Shown: positions 9,306 to 19,095, numbered from the stretch's first letter. The stretch: DNA of 64,000 nt from Myxococcus stipitatus (GCF_037414475.1 NZ_CP147913.1:8752501-8816500); one strand, 5' to 3'. Made by a program: numbers and translations. Notes: a model not told the origin generated them from the letters alone.

Positions 9306-10790
9306 ATGAGCACTGAAGCCAAGCAACTCGCGGTGCCCGAGACGGCCGACGCCGCCCCGTCGCTCCTGGACGAAATCCTTTCCGAAACCAAGATGAAGCC
9401 GAGCGACGACGGCTACGACGTCGCTCGCCGAGGGGTGCAGGCCTTCATCGCGCAGATGCTGGCGCCGGGCCGTTCCGCGGAGCGCGTGGACAAGGCCCTG
9501 GTGGACGCGATGATCGCGGAGGTGGACCAGCGCCTGAGCTCGCAGGTCAATGAAATCCTCCACCACCCGCAGCTCCAGTCCCTGGAGTCCTCCTGGCGCT
9601 CGCTCAAGTTCCTGGTGGAACGCACGGACTTCCGTGAGAACACCCGCGTGGAGGTGCTCAACGCCTCCAAGCAGGACCTCATCACGGACTTCGAGGACGC
9701 TCCCGAGGTGGTGAAGTCGGGCCTGTACCGCACCGTCTACTCCAACGAGTACGGCGTCTTCGGTGGAAAGCCCTACGGCCTGGTCGTCGGCAACTTCGAC
9801 GTCGGCCCGGGGCCCGAGGACCTGTCGCTCTTGAGCAAGATTGCCTCGGTGGCGGCCATGGCCCATACGCCGTTCGTGGCCAATGCCTCGCCGGAGTTCT
9901 TCGGCCAGCAGGAGTCCTTCCTGGGACTGCCGGCCCTCAAGGACCTCAAGTCCCTCTTCGAGGGTCCGCAGTACGCGCGCTGGCACTCGTTCCGCGAGAG
10001 CGAGGACGCGCGCTACGTGGGCCTGTGCATGCCGCGCTTCCTCCTGCGGCTGCCCTACAGCGAGAAGACGGTGCCGGTGAAGGCGTTCAACTTCACCGAG
10101 GACGTCGTCGGCCACCACGAGCGCTACCTGTGGGGCTACGCGTCCACCGCGTTCGCCAGCCGGGTGACGGACTCGTTCGCCAAGTTCCGCTGGTGCCCGA
10201 ACATCATCGGCCCTCAGGCGGGTGGCGCGGTGGAGAACCTGCCGCTGCACCAGTACGAGGCCATGGGGGAGATCCAGACGAAGATTCCCACCGAGGTGCT
10301 CCTCACCGAGCGGCGCGAGTTCGAGCTGTCCGAGGAGGGCTTCATCGGCCTGGTGTTCCGCAAGGACACGGACAACGCGGCCTTCTTCTCCGCCAACTCG
10401 GCGCAGAAGCCCAAGTTCTTCGGCAACACGCCAGAGGGCAAGGCGGCCGAGACGAACTACCGGCTGGGCACCCAGCTTCCGTACATGTTCATCATGTCCC
10501 GCCTGGCGCACTACATGAAGGTGCTCCAGCGCGAGCAGATTGGCAGCTGGAAGGAGCGCGCGGACCTGGAGCGCGAGCTGAACCAGTGGATCAACCAGTA
10601 CGTCGCGGACATGGACGAGCCGGCGCCCAGCGTGCGCTCCAGGCGTCCACTCCGCACCGCCCGCATCAAGGTCGAGGACGTGGAGGGGCAGCCCGGGTGG
10701 TACCGCTGCAACCTCCAGGTGCGTCCTCACTTCAAGTACATGGGCGCGGCTTTCACGCTCTCGCTTGTTGGCAAGCTGGACAAGGAGTGA
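9306..10790 (+). CDS. tssC: Type VI secretion contractile sheath large subunit TssC
   Basis: 494 residues, the normal TssC length. ATG at 9306 is chosen because AAAAGG at 9290-9295 is well spaced for it; a GTG at 9297 in the same frame is too close. Diagnostic stretches include 'LESSWRSLKFLVERTDF', 'GVFGGKPYGLVVGNFD' and the C-terminal 'RCNLQVRPHFKYMGAAFTLSL'. It forms the sheath with TssB. A 145-base gap with a hairpin separates it from hcp, which may allow hcp to be expressed at a different level. Confidence 0.97.
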   Translation: MSTEAKQLAVPETADAAPSLLDEILSETKMKPSDDGYDVARRGVQAFIAQMLAPGRSAERVDKALVDAMIAEVDQRLSSQVNEILHHPQLQSLESSWRSLKFLVERTDFRENTRVEVLNASKQDLITDFEDAPEVVKSGLYRTVYSNEYGVFGGKPYGLVVGNFDVGPGPEDLSLLSKIASVAAMAHTPFVANASPEFFGQQESFLGLPALKDLKSLFEGPQYARWHSFRESEDARYVGLCMPRFLLRLPYSEKTVPVKAFNFTEDVVGHHERYLWGYASTAFASRVTDSFAKFRWCPNIIGPQAGGAVENLPLHQYEAMGEIQTKIPTEVLLTERREFELSEEGFIGLVFRKDTDNAAFFSANSAQKPKFFGNTPEGKAAETNYRLGTQLPYMFIMSRLAHYMKVLQREQIGSWKERADLERELNQWINQYVADMDEPAPSVRSRRPLRTARIKVEDVEGQPGWYRCNLQVRPHFKYMGAAFTLSLVGKLDKE

Positions 10791-10800
10791 GAGCGCAGAC

Positions 10801-10824
10801 GTGAGACCCGTTTCAGGGTCTTAC
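10801..10824 (+). promoter_or_regulatory. Intercistronic hairpin between tssC and hcp
   Basis: A 9-base stem (GTGAGACCC with GGGTCTTAC, one G-U pair) and a 6-base loop lie 10 bases after the tssC stop. No T-run follows, so it does not look like a full intrinsic terminator; RNA processing, stabilisation or partial attenuation are possible. The remaining ~110 bases up to hcp carry no gene that I can support. Confidence 0.45.
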
Positions 10825-10935
10825 GGTCGCCGTGCCTGAGGAGGCGGCGGCCATCATGCAGTCCGGAGCCCTGATGCGCGGGGCTCCGTTCCACAGCGCA
10901 GCCGTCACACCACCTCAAGCAGGGGGAGAGCCACA

Positions 10936-11427
10936 ATGGCCGAGACAGTACATCTGTACCTCAAGGCGAATGGGACCAAGATCGACGGAGAGAGCACTCA
11001 GACGAGCCTGGGGCGCGAGAACTCCATCGAGTGCCTGTCCTATATCCAGTCCGTCATCACCGCTCGCGAAGCCGGAAGCGGCATGGCGACGGGTCGCCGT
11101 CAGTATGAGCCTTTGCGCATCATCAAGCGCATCGACAAGTCTTCGCCGCTGCTGGCGAAGGCGCTCGTGGAGAACCAGAAGATTGACGCCGAGTTCAAGT
11201 TCTTCCGTCCGAACCCGACGGGAGATGGAACCACCGAGCAGTTCTACACGGTGAACATCAAGGACGGCCGCATCGCCAGCCTCAAGCAGATCGTTCCGGA
11301 CACCTTCATTCCGGCGACGTCCCAGCAGCCTCCTCACGAGGAGATTACGTTCGTCTTCCACACCATCAGCTGGAAGTACACCAACGGTGGCGCGGAGCAC
11401 GAGGACCAGTGGAGCGCCAACCGGTAA
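10936..11427 (+). CDS. hcp: Type VI secretion tube protein Hcp (TssD)
   Basis: 163 residues, the Hcp size. A strong GGGGGAG site lies before the ATG. Features of the Hcp1-type family: 'LYLKANGTKIDGES', 'TGRRQYEPLRIIKRIDKSSPLLAKAL' and a C-terminal 'EEITFVFHTISWKY' with 'GAEHEDQW'. Hexameric rings stack into the inner tube that is expelled with effectors. No C-terminal effector extension is present. This is the only hcp in the window. Confidence 0.96.
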   Translation: MAETVHLYLKANGTKIDGESTQTSLGRENSIECLSYIQSVITAREAGSGMATGRRQYEPLRIIKRIDKSSPLLAKALVENQKIDAEFKFFRPNPTGDGTTEQFYTVNIKDGRIASLKQIVPDTFIPATSQQPPHEEITFVFHTISWKYTNGGAEHEDQWSANR

Positions 11428-11496
11428 TGCGGCGGGCCAGCTCGTGCTCCCGCCCATCGAGGGGAGCGCGAGCAAGCCATCGAGGAGGGGTTGCAG

Positions 11497-11889
11497 GTGA
11501 CGGGACGAGGTCTGCTGTCTCGAATCGATGCGGGGAAGGGCTCGAGCGAGCGTGACGTGGACATGACCGAGTCCATCGTCGAGCACCTGCGCGTGCTGCT
11601 CAACACGCGCAAGGGCGGGTCCGCCACGGTGCCGGGGTTTGGCATCGTGGACTTCACGGACTTCGTCCACACCTTTCCCTCGGCCATCCAGACGCTCCAG
11701 TCCGCGATACGCACGACGGTGCTCGAGTACGAGCCCCGCATCTGCAACATCAGCGTGCGCCACATCCCCGAGGCGGACCCGCTGGTGCTGCGCTTTGAAA
11801 TCACCGCTCAGCCCGCGGGCAAGGGCGTGAGGGGAATGCTTCGCTTCCGGACGCAGATGTCGCCGGGAGGCAAAATCGAGGTCTGGTGA
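11497..11889 (+). CDS. tssE: Type VI secretion baseplate subunit TssE (gp25-like)
   Basis: 130 residues from the GTG at 11497; a TTG at 11491 is in frame, but the GAGGAGGGG site at 11482-11490 is better spaced for the GTG. The gp25-like core is clear: 'LLSRID' near the start, 'VEHLRVLLNTRKGGSATVPGFGI.D', and 'YEPRICNISVR'. TssE is part of the baseplate wedge that nucleates the sheath. tssF follows after 29 bases. Confidence 0.93.
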   Translation: MTGRGLLSRIDAGKGSSERDVDMTESIVEHLRVLLNTRKGGSATVPGFGIVDFTDFVHTFPSAIQTLQSAIRTTVLEYEPRICNISVRHIPEADPLVLRFEITAQPAGKGVRGMLRFRTQMSPGGKIEVW

Positions 11890-11918
11890 GCGTTGCCGGT
11901 ATGGCGGGGTGAGCCGCG

Positions 11919-13661
11919 GTGTTCAGCAAGTACTACCAGAGCGAGTTGACGTATCTCCGGGAGATGGGCCGCGCGTTCGGCACCGTCAACCCCGCGCTCG
12001 CCGGGCTCCTGGTGGAGCGCGGTGGCGACCCCGACGTGGAGCGGTTGTTGGAGGGCTTCGCCTTCCTCACCGCGCGTGTCCGCGAGCGCATTGACGACTC
12101 CGTGCCGGAGGTGGTGCACGGCCTGACGGAGCTGCTCCTCCCGCACTACCTCCGGGTGATTCCGGCCTGCTCGGTGGTGGAGTTCACGCCGCACGCGCGC
12201 CTGTTGCGCGGCCGCTCGCGCATCGCCGAGGGCGCGGAGGTGGGCACCAAGGCGGTGGACGGCACCGTGTGCACGTTCCGCACGACGCGCGCGGTGGACC
12301 TGTTGCCGCTGACGTTGACGGAGACGACGCTGGACCAGTCGTCGCCAGCGGCGCCGGTGTTGCGTGTGCAGCTCCAGGTGGTGGAGCAGGCGCGCGCCGA
12401 AGTCTTCCAGGAGGAGGGCCTGTCGCTGTTCCTCAGCGCGGAGCTGCCGGTGGCCTCCATGCTGCTGGTGTGGCTCCTGCGCCATTGCAAGGGCGTGGTG
12501 CTGCGCAACCCCGTGGACGGCGAGAGCGTGCGGCTGGGGCCAGACTGCATCCGTGCCTCGGGCTTCGCGCCGGACAACCGGCTGTTGCCGTGGCCCTCGC
12601 TGGCCCCGGAGGGCTACCGGCTGTTGCAGGAGTACTTCACGCTGCCGCAGAAGTTCCTCTTCGTCGACGTGAAGGGGCTTCAGGTGGCCGCGGAGCTCAC
12701 CGGCCAGAAGCTGGAGATGCTCTTCGAGTTCGACCGCCCGCCCGCGCTGCCGGGACGCCTCCCCAAGGACGTCTTCCGGCTGCACTGCGCGCCGGTGGTG
12801 AACCTCTTCAGTGCCTCGGCGGACCCCGTGCGCACGGGCGCGTTGGGTCATGAGCATCTGGTGCGCGCCGCGGGCCTGGAGCCGGCGCACATGGAGGTGT
12901 ACTCGGTGGACTCGGTCACCGGGCTCCAGACGGGCAGGACGGAGCGGCAGCAGTACAAGCCCTTCTTCGACTTCGCTCACGCCGCGGCGGACGCGGGCCG
13001 CTTCTACCGGCTGCGCCGGGCGGCATCGCCGCTCGATGACGGGATGGATGTCTCGTTGTCGTTGGGCAGCCCTCGCGACGCCACGCCTTCGCTGGCGGAC
13101 GAGACGCTCTCCATCGACCTCACGTGCACCAATCGCTCCTTGCCAGCGCGTCTGCAGGTGGGGGACTTGAGTGTTCCGACCGCCGCGTCGCCCACCACCG
13201 CGCGCTTCCGGAACATCGTCGCGGTGACGCGTCCGGCACGTCCGCCCGTGGGCTCCGAACTGCACTGGCGGCTCCTGTCGCATCTGAGCCTCAACCAGCG
13301 CTCGATGTTGGTGCCGGGAGCCCTGCAATCGCTGCTGGCGCTCTACAACTTCCAATCCACCGCGGACCAGTCCACGGCTCGCGCCAACCAGCTCCGGGTG
13401 GAGGCGCTGAGGGGCGTGCAGGCTCAGCCCATCACGCGCTTCTTCCAGGGGGCGCCCGTGCGTGGTGTGCAGGTGACGGTGGACATGGAGGAGGCGGGCT
13501 TCACGGGGACGGGGGATGCGTTCCTCTTCGGCTGCGTCCTGGACGAGCTGTTCGCCTCGCACGTGAGCCTCAACTCCTTCAGCGAGTTCGTGTTGCGCCT
13601 TCAACCCTCTCGACTGGAGTACCGGTGGTCCCCGCGGAACGGCCGACAGACGATCTGCTGA
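11919..13661 (+). CDS. tssF: Type VI secretion baseplate subunit TssF
   Basis: 580 residues, standard for TssF, with a GTG start. The N-terminus 'YYQSELTYLREMGRAFGTVNPALAGLL' followed by 'DPDVERLLEGFAFLTARVRERIDDSVPE' is the family signature. TssF forms the baseplate wedge with TssG and TssE. The 3' end overlaps the proposed tssG start by 37 bases, so the two are probably translated together, as expected for partners with fixed stoichiometry. Confidence 0.95.
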   Translation: MFSKYYQSELTYLREMGRAFGTVNPALAGLLVERGGDPDVERLLEGFAFLTARVRERIDDSVPEVVHGLTELLLPHYLRVIPACSVVEFTPHARLLRGRSRIAEGAEVGTKAVDGTVCTFRTTRAVDLLPLTLTETTLDQSSPAAPVLRVQLQVVEQARAEVFQEEGLSLFLSAELPVASMLLVWLLRHCKGVVLRNPVDGESVRLGPDCIRASGFAPDNRLLPWPSLAPEGYRLLQEYFTLPQKFLFVDVKGLQVAAELTGQKLEMLFEFDRPPALPGRLPKDVFRLHCAPVVNLFSASADPVRTGALGHEHLVRAAGLEPAHMEVYSVDSVTGLQTGRTERQQYKPFFDFAHAAADAGRFYRLRRAASPLDDGMDVSLSLGSPRDATPSLADETLSIDLTCTNRSLPARLQVGDLSVPTAASPTTARFRNIVAVTRPARPPVGSELHWRLLSHLSLNQRSMLVPGALQSLLALYNFQSTADQSTARANQLRVEALRGVQAQPITRFFQGAPVRGVQVTVDMEEAGFTGTGDAFLFGCVLDELFASHVSLNSFSEFVLRLQPSRLEYRWSPRNGRQTIC

Positions 13662-14710
13662 AGGCCGTCGAATCGCTGAGCGCCCGGCCGGGGCAGTTGG
13701 CGTTCAGGCCGTTGGTGGCGCTGCTCGAGCGGTTGACGTCCACGGCGGTGCCCGTGGGTGGGACGGGGCCCGCCCTGGACGAGCGCATCCGCTTCCGGCA
13801 CGACCCGGCGCTCACCTTCAGCGCGGGCGACGTGAGCCGTGTGCGTGTCGTCTCCCAGCCCGACGCGAACGGCGGGACGGCGCAAGTCGTGGAGGTGGTC
13901 GCGACGTTCCTGGGGTTGACCGGGGCGGTGTCCCCTTTGCCGGACTACATCCTGGAGGAGATTGCGCAGGAGGACCCGGACAACGCGCGCCGGCGCGACT
14001 TCCTGGACCTCTTCCATCACCGTCTGCTCTCGCTGTTGTACCGGGCGCTGGTTCGCTACTCGCTGGAGGCGGAGTCCACGCGCGGCGGCGGTGACACCTG
14101 GTCTCAGCGGGCACTGTCGCTGGGCGGGCTGGACACGTATGAGCGGCCCTATTCGGGCTCGCTGTCTCCCGCGCAGCTCTTGCGGCTGACGCCGCTGTTG
14201 GCCTCGAGGGCGCGGACGGCCGGGGTGTTGGAGCTGGCCCTGACGGACGTGTTGTCCCCGGTGCTGGGAGAGGCGACGGTGTCGCTGCGGCAGTTCTCCG
14301 GGGCCTGGGTCGACATCGAGCCGGACAACCGGATGCGGCTGGGCCGCTCGAACTCGAACCTGGGCCGCTCGATGCTCTTGGGGAGCCGGGTGTTTGATCG
14401 CTCGGGTGGGTTCGACATCGTCATCTCCCCGTTGGAGGGAGATGCCTACCGGCGCCTGCTTCCCGAAGGGGACCTGTCGCCGGTGGTGCGCGAGGTGGTG
14501 GACCTCTTCGTGAGAGACCCCCTCGACTGTTCGCTGGTGTTGGGCGTGCGCGAGGCGGAGCTGCCGAGGTTCCGGCTGTCGCGCGAAGGGGCCTTCCGGC
14601 TCGGGCAGGACTGCTATCTGGGGCAGCGCAGGAGCGACACCCGCCTGCGTCTGCGCACCGTGCCGCTCCCGTCGGCGCCGAACCGGGCCGAGTCTGTTTC
14701 TCCGCCATGA
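13625..14710 (+). CDS. tssG: Type VI secretion baseplate subunit TssG
   Basis: 361 residues from a GTG at 13625 with GGAG five bases upstream; the frame is open far upstream, but there it lies inside tssF. Family features: 'RFRHDPALTFSAGDVSRV' (family pattern irf.p...lsFp..ei), 'FLGLTGAVSPLPDYILEEIAQED' and 'DFLDLFHHRLLSLLYRA'. TssG bridges two TssF molecules in the baseplate wedge. It is followed 57 bases later by tssH. Confidence 0.93.
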   Translation: MVPAERPTDDLLKAVESLSARPGQLAFRPLVALLERLTSTAVPVGGTGPALDERIRFRHDPALTFSAGDVSRVRVVSQPDANGGTAQVVEVVATFLGLTGAVSPLPDYILEEIAQEDPDNARRRDFLDLFHHRLLSLLYRALVRYSLEAESTRGGGDTWSQRALSLGGLDTYERPYSGSLSPAQLLRLTPLLASRARTAGVLELALTDVLSPVLGEATVSLRQFSGAWVDIEPDNRMRLGRSNSNLGRSMLLGSRVFDRSGGFDIVISPLEGDAYRRLLPEGDLSPVVREVVDLFVRDPLDCSLVLGVREAELPRFRLSREGAFRLGQDCYLGQRRSDTRLRLRTVPLPSAPNRAESVSPP

Positions 14711-14767
14711 CGCCGCGTCAGCAGTGGTGTCCCCACCTTCGTTCATCCGAAGTCCAGGAGTGAAGAC

Positions 14768-17389
14768 ATGCGCGTTGAACCCAAGACCCTTGTTCGGCGC
14801 CTGACGCCCACGGCCACTCGGATGTTGGAGACCGCGGTGTCTCGGGCGAGCAGCGCTCGGTGCTACGAAATCGTTCCCGAGCACCTGTTGCGGCAGCTCC
14901 TGGAGGACGAGGACGGCGAGGCATCGCTCCTCTTGCGGCACTTCCAGGTGGACCGCTCGAAGGTGCTCGCGTCGGTCGAGGACGGGCTCAAGTCGCTGCG
15001 CACGGGCAACTCGGGGCGGCCCGTATTCTCCGAGAGCCTGTTCCAGTGGTTCGAGGACTCGTGGCTGGTGGCGTCGCTGGAGCATGGGGTGAGCCGGCTG
15101 CGCTCGGGCGTGTTGATGTGGCAGTGGATTGCCCGCTCGGAGCGCTACACGGCCGAGTCGTATCCGTCGCTCGACGCCATCTCGGTGGAGACGCTCAAGA
15201 AGGTCTTCGAGGAGGTGGTGGGCCGCTCGAAGGAGGCCGCGGAGGTGAGCAGCGCGACGGTGGCGGCGCCGTCCGCGGGAGGAGGGCGAGGAGAGGAGGC
15301 GCTCGCGCGCTTCACCACGTCCTTCACCGAGAAGGCGCGCTCGGGGAAGATCGACCCCATCTTCGGGCGCGACCGGGAGATTCGTCAGGTCATCGACGTG
15401 CTGGCGCGGCGCCGCAAGAACAACCCCATCATCGTGGGTGAGCCGGGCGTGGGCAAGACGGCGCTCGTGGAGGGGTTGGCGCGAGCCATCGTCGCGGGGG
15501 ATGTGCCCGAGTCCATGCGCAACCTGGAGGTGCTGGGGTTGGACCTGGGAGCGCTGCAGGCGGGCGCGGGCGTGCGAGGCGAGTTCGAGAACCGGCTCAA
15601 GGCGGTCATCGCCGAGGTGAAGGGTTCACCCAAGCCCATCATCCTGTTCATCGACGAGGCGCACACCCTCATCGGCGCGGGAGGCGCGCAGGGCGGTGGT
15701 GACGCGGCGAACCTGCTCAAGCCGGAGCTGGCGCGAGGCGAGCTGAGGACCATCGCCGCCACCACGTGGGCCGAATACAAGAAGTACTTCGAGAAGGACG
15801 CGGCGTTGGAGCGGCGCTTCCAGCCCATCAAGGTGGACGAGCCGACGGAGGAGGACGCGGTGCTGATGCTGCGCGGGTTGTGCCCCGCATATGCGCAGTC
15901 ACACGGCGTCACCATCCGCGACGAAGCGGTGGTCGCCGCGGTGTCGCTGTCGCATCGCTACATCTCCGGGCGGCAGCTGCCGGACAAGGCGGTGGATCTG
16001 CTGGATACGGCGGCGGCCAGGGTGAAGATTGAGCAGAGCGCGCGGCCGGACGAGCTGGTGGAAGTGGAGTCGCGTCTGGCGGCCCTGGAGCGGGAGCTGG
16101 CGGTGCGTGAACGAGAGCGCGCCGCGGGGCACGTGGCTCCACCCGAGGACGAGGGACCGACGTTGGAGGAGCGGCTCGCGGCCACGCGTGATTCGGTCGC
16201 GACGTTGAGGACTCGCTGGGAGCAGGAGCTGTCCGCGGTGGAGGCCGTGCGCCGGGCTCGCGCGGCGCTGGATGCGGCGAAGGATGGCGAGGACACCGAG
16301 AAGCTGAAGGCCGACGTCGCGCACGCGCGCGCGGAGCTGGAGAAGCTCCAGGGCGAGTCTCCGCTTATCCATGTGGAGGTGGACCCGGACGTGGTGGCGC
16401 GAGTGGTCGCGGGGTGGACGGGGGTGCCCGTGGGCAAGCTGCGCAGCAGCTCCGTGGGGGCGGTGCTCACGCTGGAGCAGACGTTGCGCTCGCGCGTGAA
16501 GGGACAGGACGCGGCGCTGCGCGCGGTGGCGGAGACCATCCGCATGTCGCATGCGGGCATCCGCAATCCGTCGACGCCCATTGGCGTGTTGCTCTTCGTG
16601 GGGCCCAGCGGCGTGGGCAAGACGGAGACGGCGTTGGCGCTCGCGGACACGCTCTACGGGGGAGACCGTTTCCTCACGACCATCAACATGTCGGAGTTCC
16701 AGGAGAAGCACACCGTCTCGCGGCTCATCGGCTCGCCGCCGGGGTACGTGGGGTACGGCGAGGGCGGTGTGTTGACGGAGGCGGTGCGGCAGCGCCCGTA
16801 CTCGGTGGTGTTGCTGGACGAGTGCGAGAAGGCGGACCTGGAGGTGATGAACCTCTTCTACCAGGTGTTCGACAAGGGCATGTTGTCGGACGGGGAGGGG
16901 CGCCTCATCGACTTCCGCAACACGGTGGTCATCCTCACGAGCAACCTGGCCACGGATGCGTTGATGCAGCTGTACTCGGGGCCGGAAGCGCCGAAGACGG
17001 AGACGGTGAGCGAGACGATTCGCCCCATCCTCAGCAGACACTTCAAGCCCGCGCTGCTGGCGCGCATGTCGGTGGTGCCGTTCATCCCGATTGCGCGCGA
17101 CGTGTTGAAGGACATCGCGGCGATGAAGCTGGCCTCGCTGGCGGACCGGCTCCATGCCTCGCACCGGGTCAAGACGGAGTTCGCTCCGGAGGTCACCGAG
17201 GAGTTCGCGCGGCGGTGCCTGGACAACGACTCGGGGGCGCGCAACGTCGACCACCTGCTGCGCTCCTCGTTGATGCCGCGCCTGTCCATGGAGTTGCTGG
17301 AGCGCCTGGCGGCGGGAGGGGTGCCGGGGCGCCTGCGCGTGGGATTGGGTGCGACGGGGGACTGGGACCTGTCATTCTCTGACGCCTAG
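14768..17389 (+). CDS. tssH: Type VI secretion sheath-recycling ATPase TssH (ClpV)
   Basis: 873 residues, Clp/Hsp100 size. An N-domain (about 1-150) is followed by two AAA+ modules: P-loop one 'GEPGVGKTA' at about 224-232 with 'LFIDEAHTLIGAGG', and P-loop two 'GPSGVGKTE' near 612-620 with 'LLDECEKA'. The coiled middle domain lies between them (about 430-520). ClpV pulls contracted TssBC sheaths apart for reuse; placement in the T6SS block rather than near chaperone genes supports ClpV over ClpB. GGAG precedes the ATG. 107 bases separate it from the FHA gene. Confidence 0.95.
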   Translation: MRVEPKTLVRRLTPTATRMLETAVSRASSARCYEIVPEHLLRQLLEDEDGEASLLLRHFQVDRSKVLASVEDGLKSLRTGNSGRPVFSESLFQWFEDSWLVASLEHGVSRLRSGVLMWQWIARSERYTAESYPSLDAISVETLKKVFEEVVGRSKEAAEVSSATVAAPSAGGGRGEEALARFTTSFTEKARSGKIDPIFGRDREIRQVIDVLARRRKNNPIIVGEPGVGKTALVEGLARAIVAGDVPESMRNLEVLGLDLGALQAGAGVRGEFENRLKAVIAEVKGSPKPIILFIDEAHTLIGAGGAQGGGDAANLLKPELARGELRTIAATTWAEYKKYFEKDAALERRFQPIKVDEPTEEDAVLMLRGLCPAYAQSHGVTIRDEAVVAAVSLSHRYISGRQLPDKAVDLLDTAAARVKIEQSARPDELVEVESRLAALERELAVRERERAAGHVAPPEDEGPTLEERLAATRDSVATLRTRWEQELSAVEAVRRARAALDAAKDGEDTEKLKADVAHARAELEKLQGESPLIHVEVDPDVVARVVAGWTGVPVGKLRSSSVGAVLTLEQTLRSRVKGQDAALRAVAETIRMSHAGIRNPSTPIGVLLFVGPSGVGKTETALALADTLYGGDRFLTTINMSEFQEKHTVSRLIGSPPGYVGYGEGGVLTEAVRQRPYSVVLLDECEKADLEVMNLFYQVFDKGMLSDGEGRLIDFRNTVVILTSNLATDALMQLYSGPEAPKTETVSETIRPILSRHFKPALLARMSVVPFIPIARDVLKDIAAMKLASLADRLHASHRVKTEFAPEVTEEFARRCLDNDSGARNVDHLLRSSLMPRLSMELLERLAAGGVPGRLRVGLGATGDWDLSFSDA

Positions 17390-17496
17390 GCGGTGGTGTC
17401 GCGGACCGTCCGGAGGGATGATTCGCCCGCCGGACGCGCCGGACTCTCAAGAGGTACGCCGTGGGCAGCCCCCACGTTTCGGGATAGGAGTGAGCC

Positions 17497-19056
17497 GTGT
17501 TGCCCCTCGTCATCCGAATCAAGGGCCTGGATGCGCAGGCGTCGAGTGAGAAACAGTATGTCTTCCAGCACTCGCCTGTCCGAATCGGCCGCAACCAGCT
17601 CAACGACGTCTCCATCCCCAAGACGTTCGTCTCGCTTTTCCATGCCGTCGTCCGCTTCGACCAGAAGGCCATCTATGTGGTGGACCTGGGCTCGACGAAT
17701 GGCGTGAGCATCGACGGCCGACGTATCGACAAGAACATTCAAGTGCGGGTGGACGAGGAGACTCGAATCTCCATTGGCACGATTGAGATGCGTTTGTCGC
17801 GCGAGGCCGTGGCGGGGGATGGGCAGTCGCGCATGACGCAGTTCCGGGCGCTGTCGACGCTCATGGACCCGGCGGACGGGACGCCGTCGAGCTTCAAGCC
17901 GACGCCGGTGCAGGGGCGTGCGCAGGTGGTGGCCACGGCGCTGTTGCCCGCGCTGGGGTCCATCCCGTCGCCGACCGACGATGAAGACGACGCCATCGGG
18001 ACTACGCAGACGAACCTCCTGCCCGCGCTCGACGAGGGGCTGTTGGGAGGGGAGGACGACGGGCAGCGGACGCAGATCTCCAGCATCCCGCTCGTGGAGG
18101 AGCCGGTGGCGCGGCCCGCCCAGCCGTCCATCATCCAGCGGCGCAGCCGGACGCCGGAGAGTGTGCGGGTGGTTCCGCCGGGCACGGGTGGCGTGCAGGG
18201 CTCCATCCAGCAGTTGGTGCCGCTGTACACGGCGTATCGCAATGCGTGGCAGGCGCTCCACGGGGCGATGGTGCGGCAAGGCGAGGCGCAACCCGAGGCG
18301 GACAGGGCATCGCTCGTGGGACAGATTCAGCGGCGCTTGCCTGGGGTGGTGCACGAGCCCCAGTTCGGAGAGTTCGCGCGCTTGTTGGGGGTGGCGGTTC
18401 CCCAGCCTTCCTCAGGGGGGACGTCCTCGGGGGGCTCGATGTCGGCGGTTCAGGGCGCCGCGTCCCGGATGGATGTGATGTCGAGGGAGTTGCTGGGGCG
18501 GTTCGTGCGGTCCTATCTGCCGGGGAGCAAGGGGCTCGAGTCGGGGGCGGACATCGACCGGTTCCTGGAGCGGCTGGCGGGGGTGTTGGAGACGTTTGGC
18601 CAGGCCTTCGTGGAGTTGCGGCAGGGGCATGACCAGTTCGGCCAGGAGATGGCCGTGACGATGGTCCGGGATGTGACGCCGCTGTCGAAGAGCAAGAACT
18701 CGCGCGAGGTGTTGCGCTACCTGCTGGACTGGAAGACGGGGGACGGTGGCGAGCGGGTCAAGGAGCTGATGGGCGGGTTCGTGGATGTGATGATCCACCA
18801 GATTGCGTTACTCAACGGCATGCGCGATGGCGTGCGGGCGCTGCTCGAGCGGCTGAGTCAGGGAGGGGAGCCGGAGGAGCGCTCGTTCCTGTCGCGGCTG
18901 TGGCCGTTCGGGGCCTCGAGGAAGTTGAAGTGGCTCGAGGAGGAGATGCGGAGGCTCAGCGAGGAGGAGCGTGAGCTGACGAAGGCCTTGTTTGGACAGG
19001 AGTTCGCGAAGGCCTACCACGCCATCGTGGGGGACGCGGCGAACAAGAACAGCTGA
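17497..19056 (+). CDS. T6SS-associated FHA-domain protein, TagH-like
   Basis: 519 residues, GTG start with a GGAG site. The N-terminal FHA domain (about 20-100) has the phosphothreonine-binding core 'IGRN...ISLFHAVV' and 'LGSTNGVSIDG'; the residue before LFHA fits the conserved Ser. A long variable linker follows, then a conserved helical C-terminal domain (about 320-450: 'LLGRFVRSYLPG', 'FLERLAGVLETFGQAFVELRQGHDQFG') found in T6SS FHA proteins. In characterised systems the kinase PpkA phosphorylates Fha to permit assembly and TagF opposes this. No PpkA or PppA gene is present in the visible cluster, so the phosphate source, if any, is elsewhere. Confidence 0.85.
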   Translation: MLPLVIRIKGLDAQASSEKQYVFQHSPVRIGRNQLNDVSIPKTFVSLFHAVVRFDQKAIYVVDLGSTNGVSIDGRRIDKNIQVRVDEETRISIGTIEMRLSREAVAGDGQSRMTQFRALSTLMDPADGTPSSFKPTPVQGRAQVVATALLPALGSIPSPTDDEDDAIGTTQTNLLPALDEGLLGGEDDGQRTQISSIPLVEEPVARPAQPSIIQRRSRTPESVRVVPPGTGGVQGSIQQLVPLYTAYRNAWQALHGAMVRQGEAQPEADRASLVGQIQRRLPGVVHEPQFGEFARLLGVAVPQPSSGGTSSGGSMSAVQGAASRMDVMSRELLGRFVRSYLPGSKGLESGADIDRFLERLAGVLETFGQAFVELRQGHDQFGQEMAVTMVRDVTPLSKSKNSREVLRYLLDWKTGDGGERVKELMGGFVDVMIHQIALLNGMRDGVRALLERLSQGGEPEERSFLSRLWPFGASRKLKWLEEEMRRLSEEERELTKALFGQEFAKAYHAIVGDAANKNS

Positions 19057-19095
19057 GAGGACGTTGTCGGTGTCCAAGCGCTGGGGTTGGGATCC

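Noticed and set aside
11808..13604. Long - strand frame opposite tssF
   Set aside because: No recognisable content; antisense to a conserved baseplate gene.
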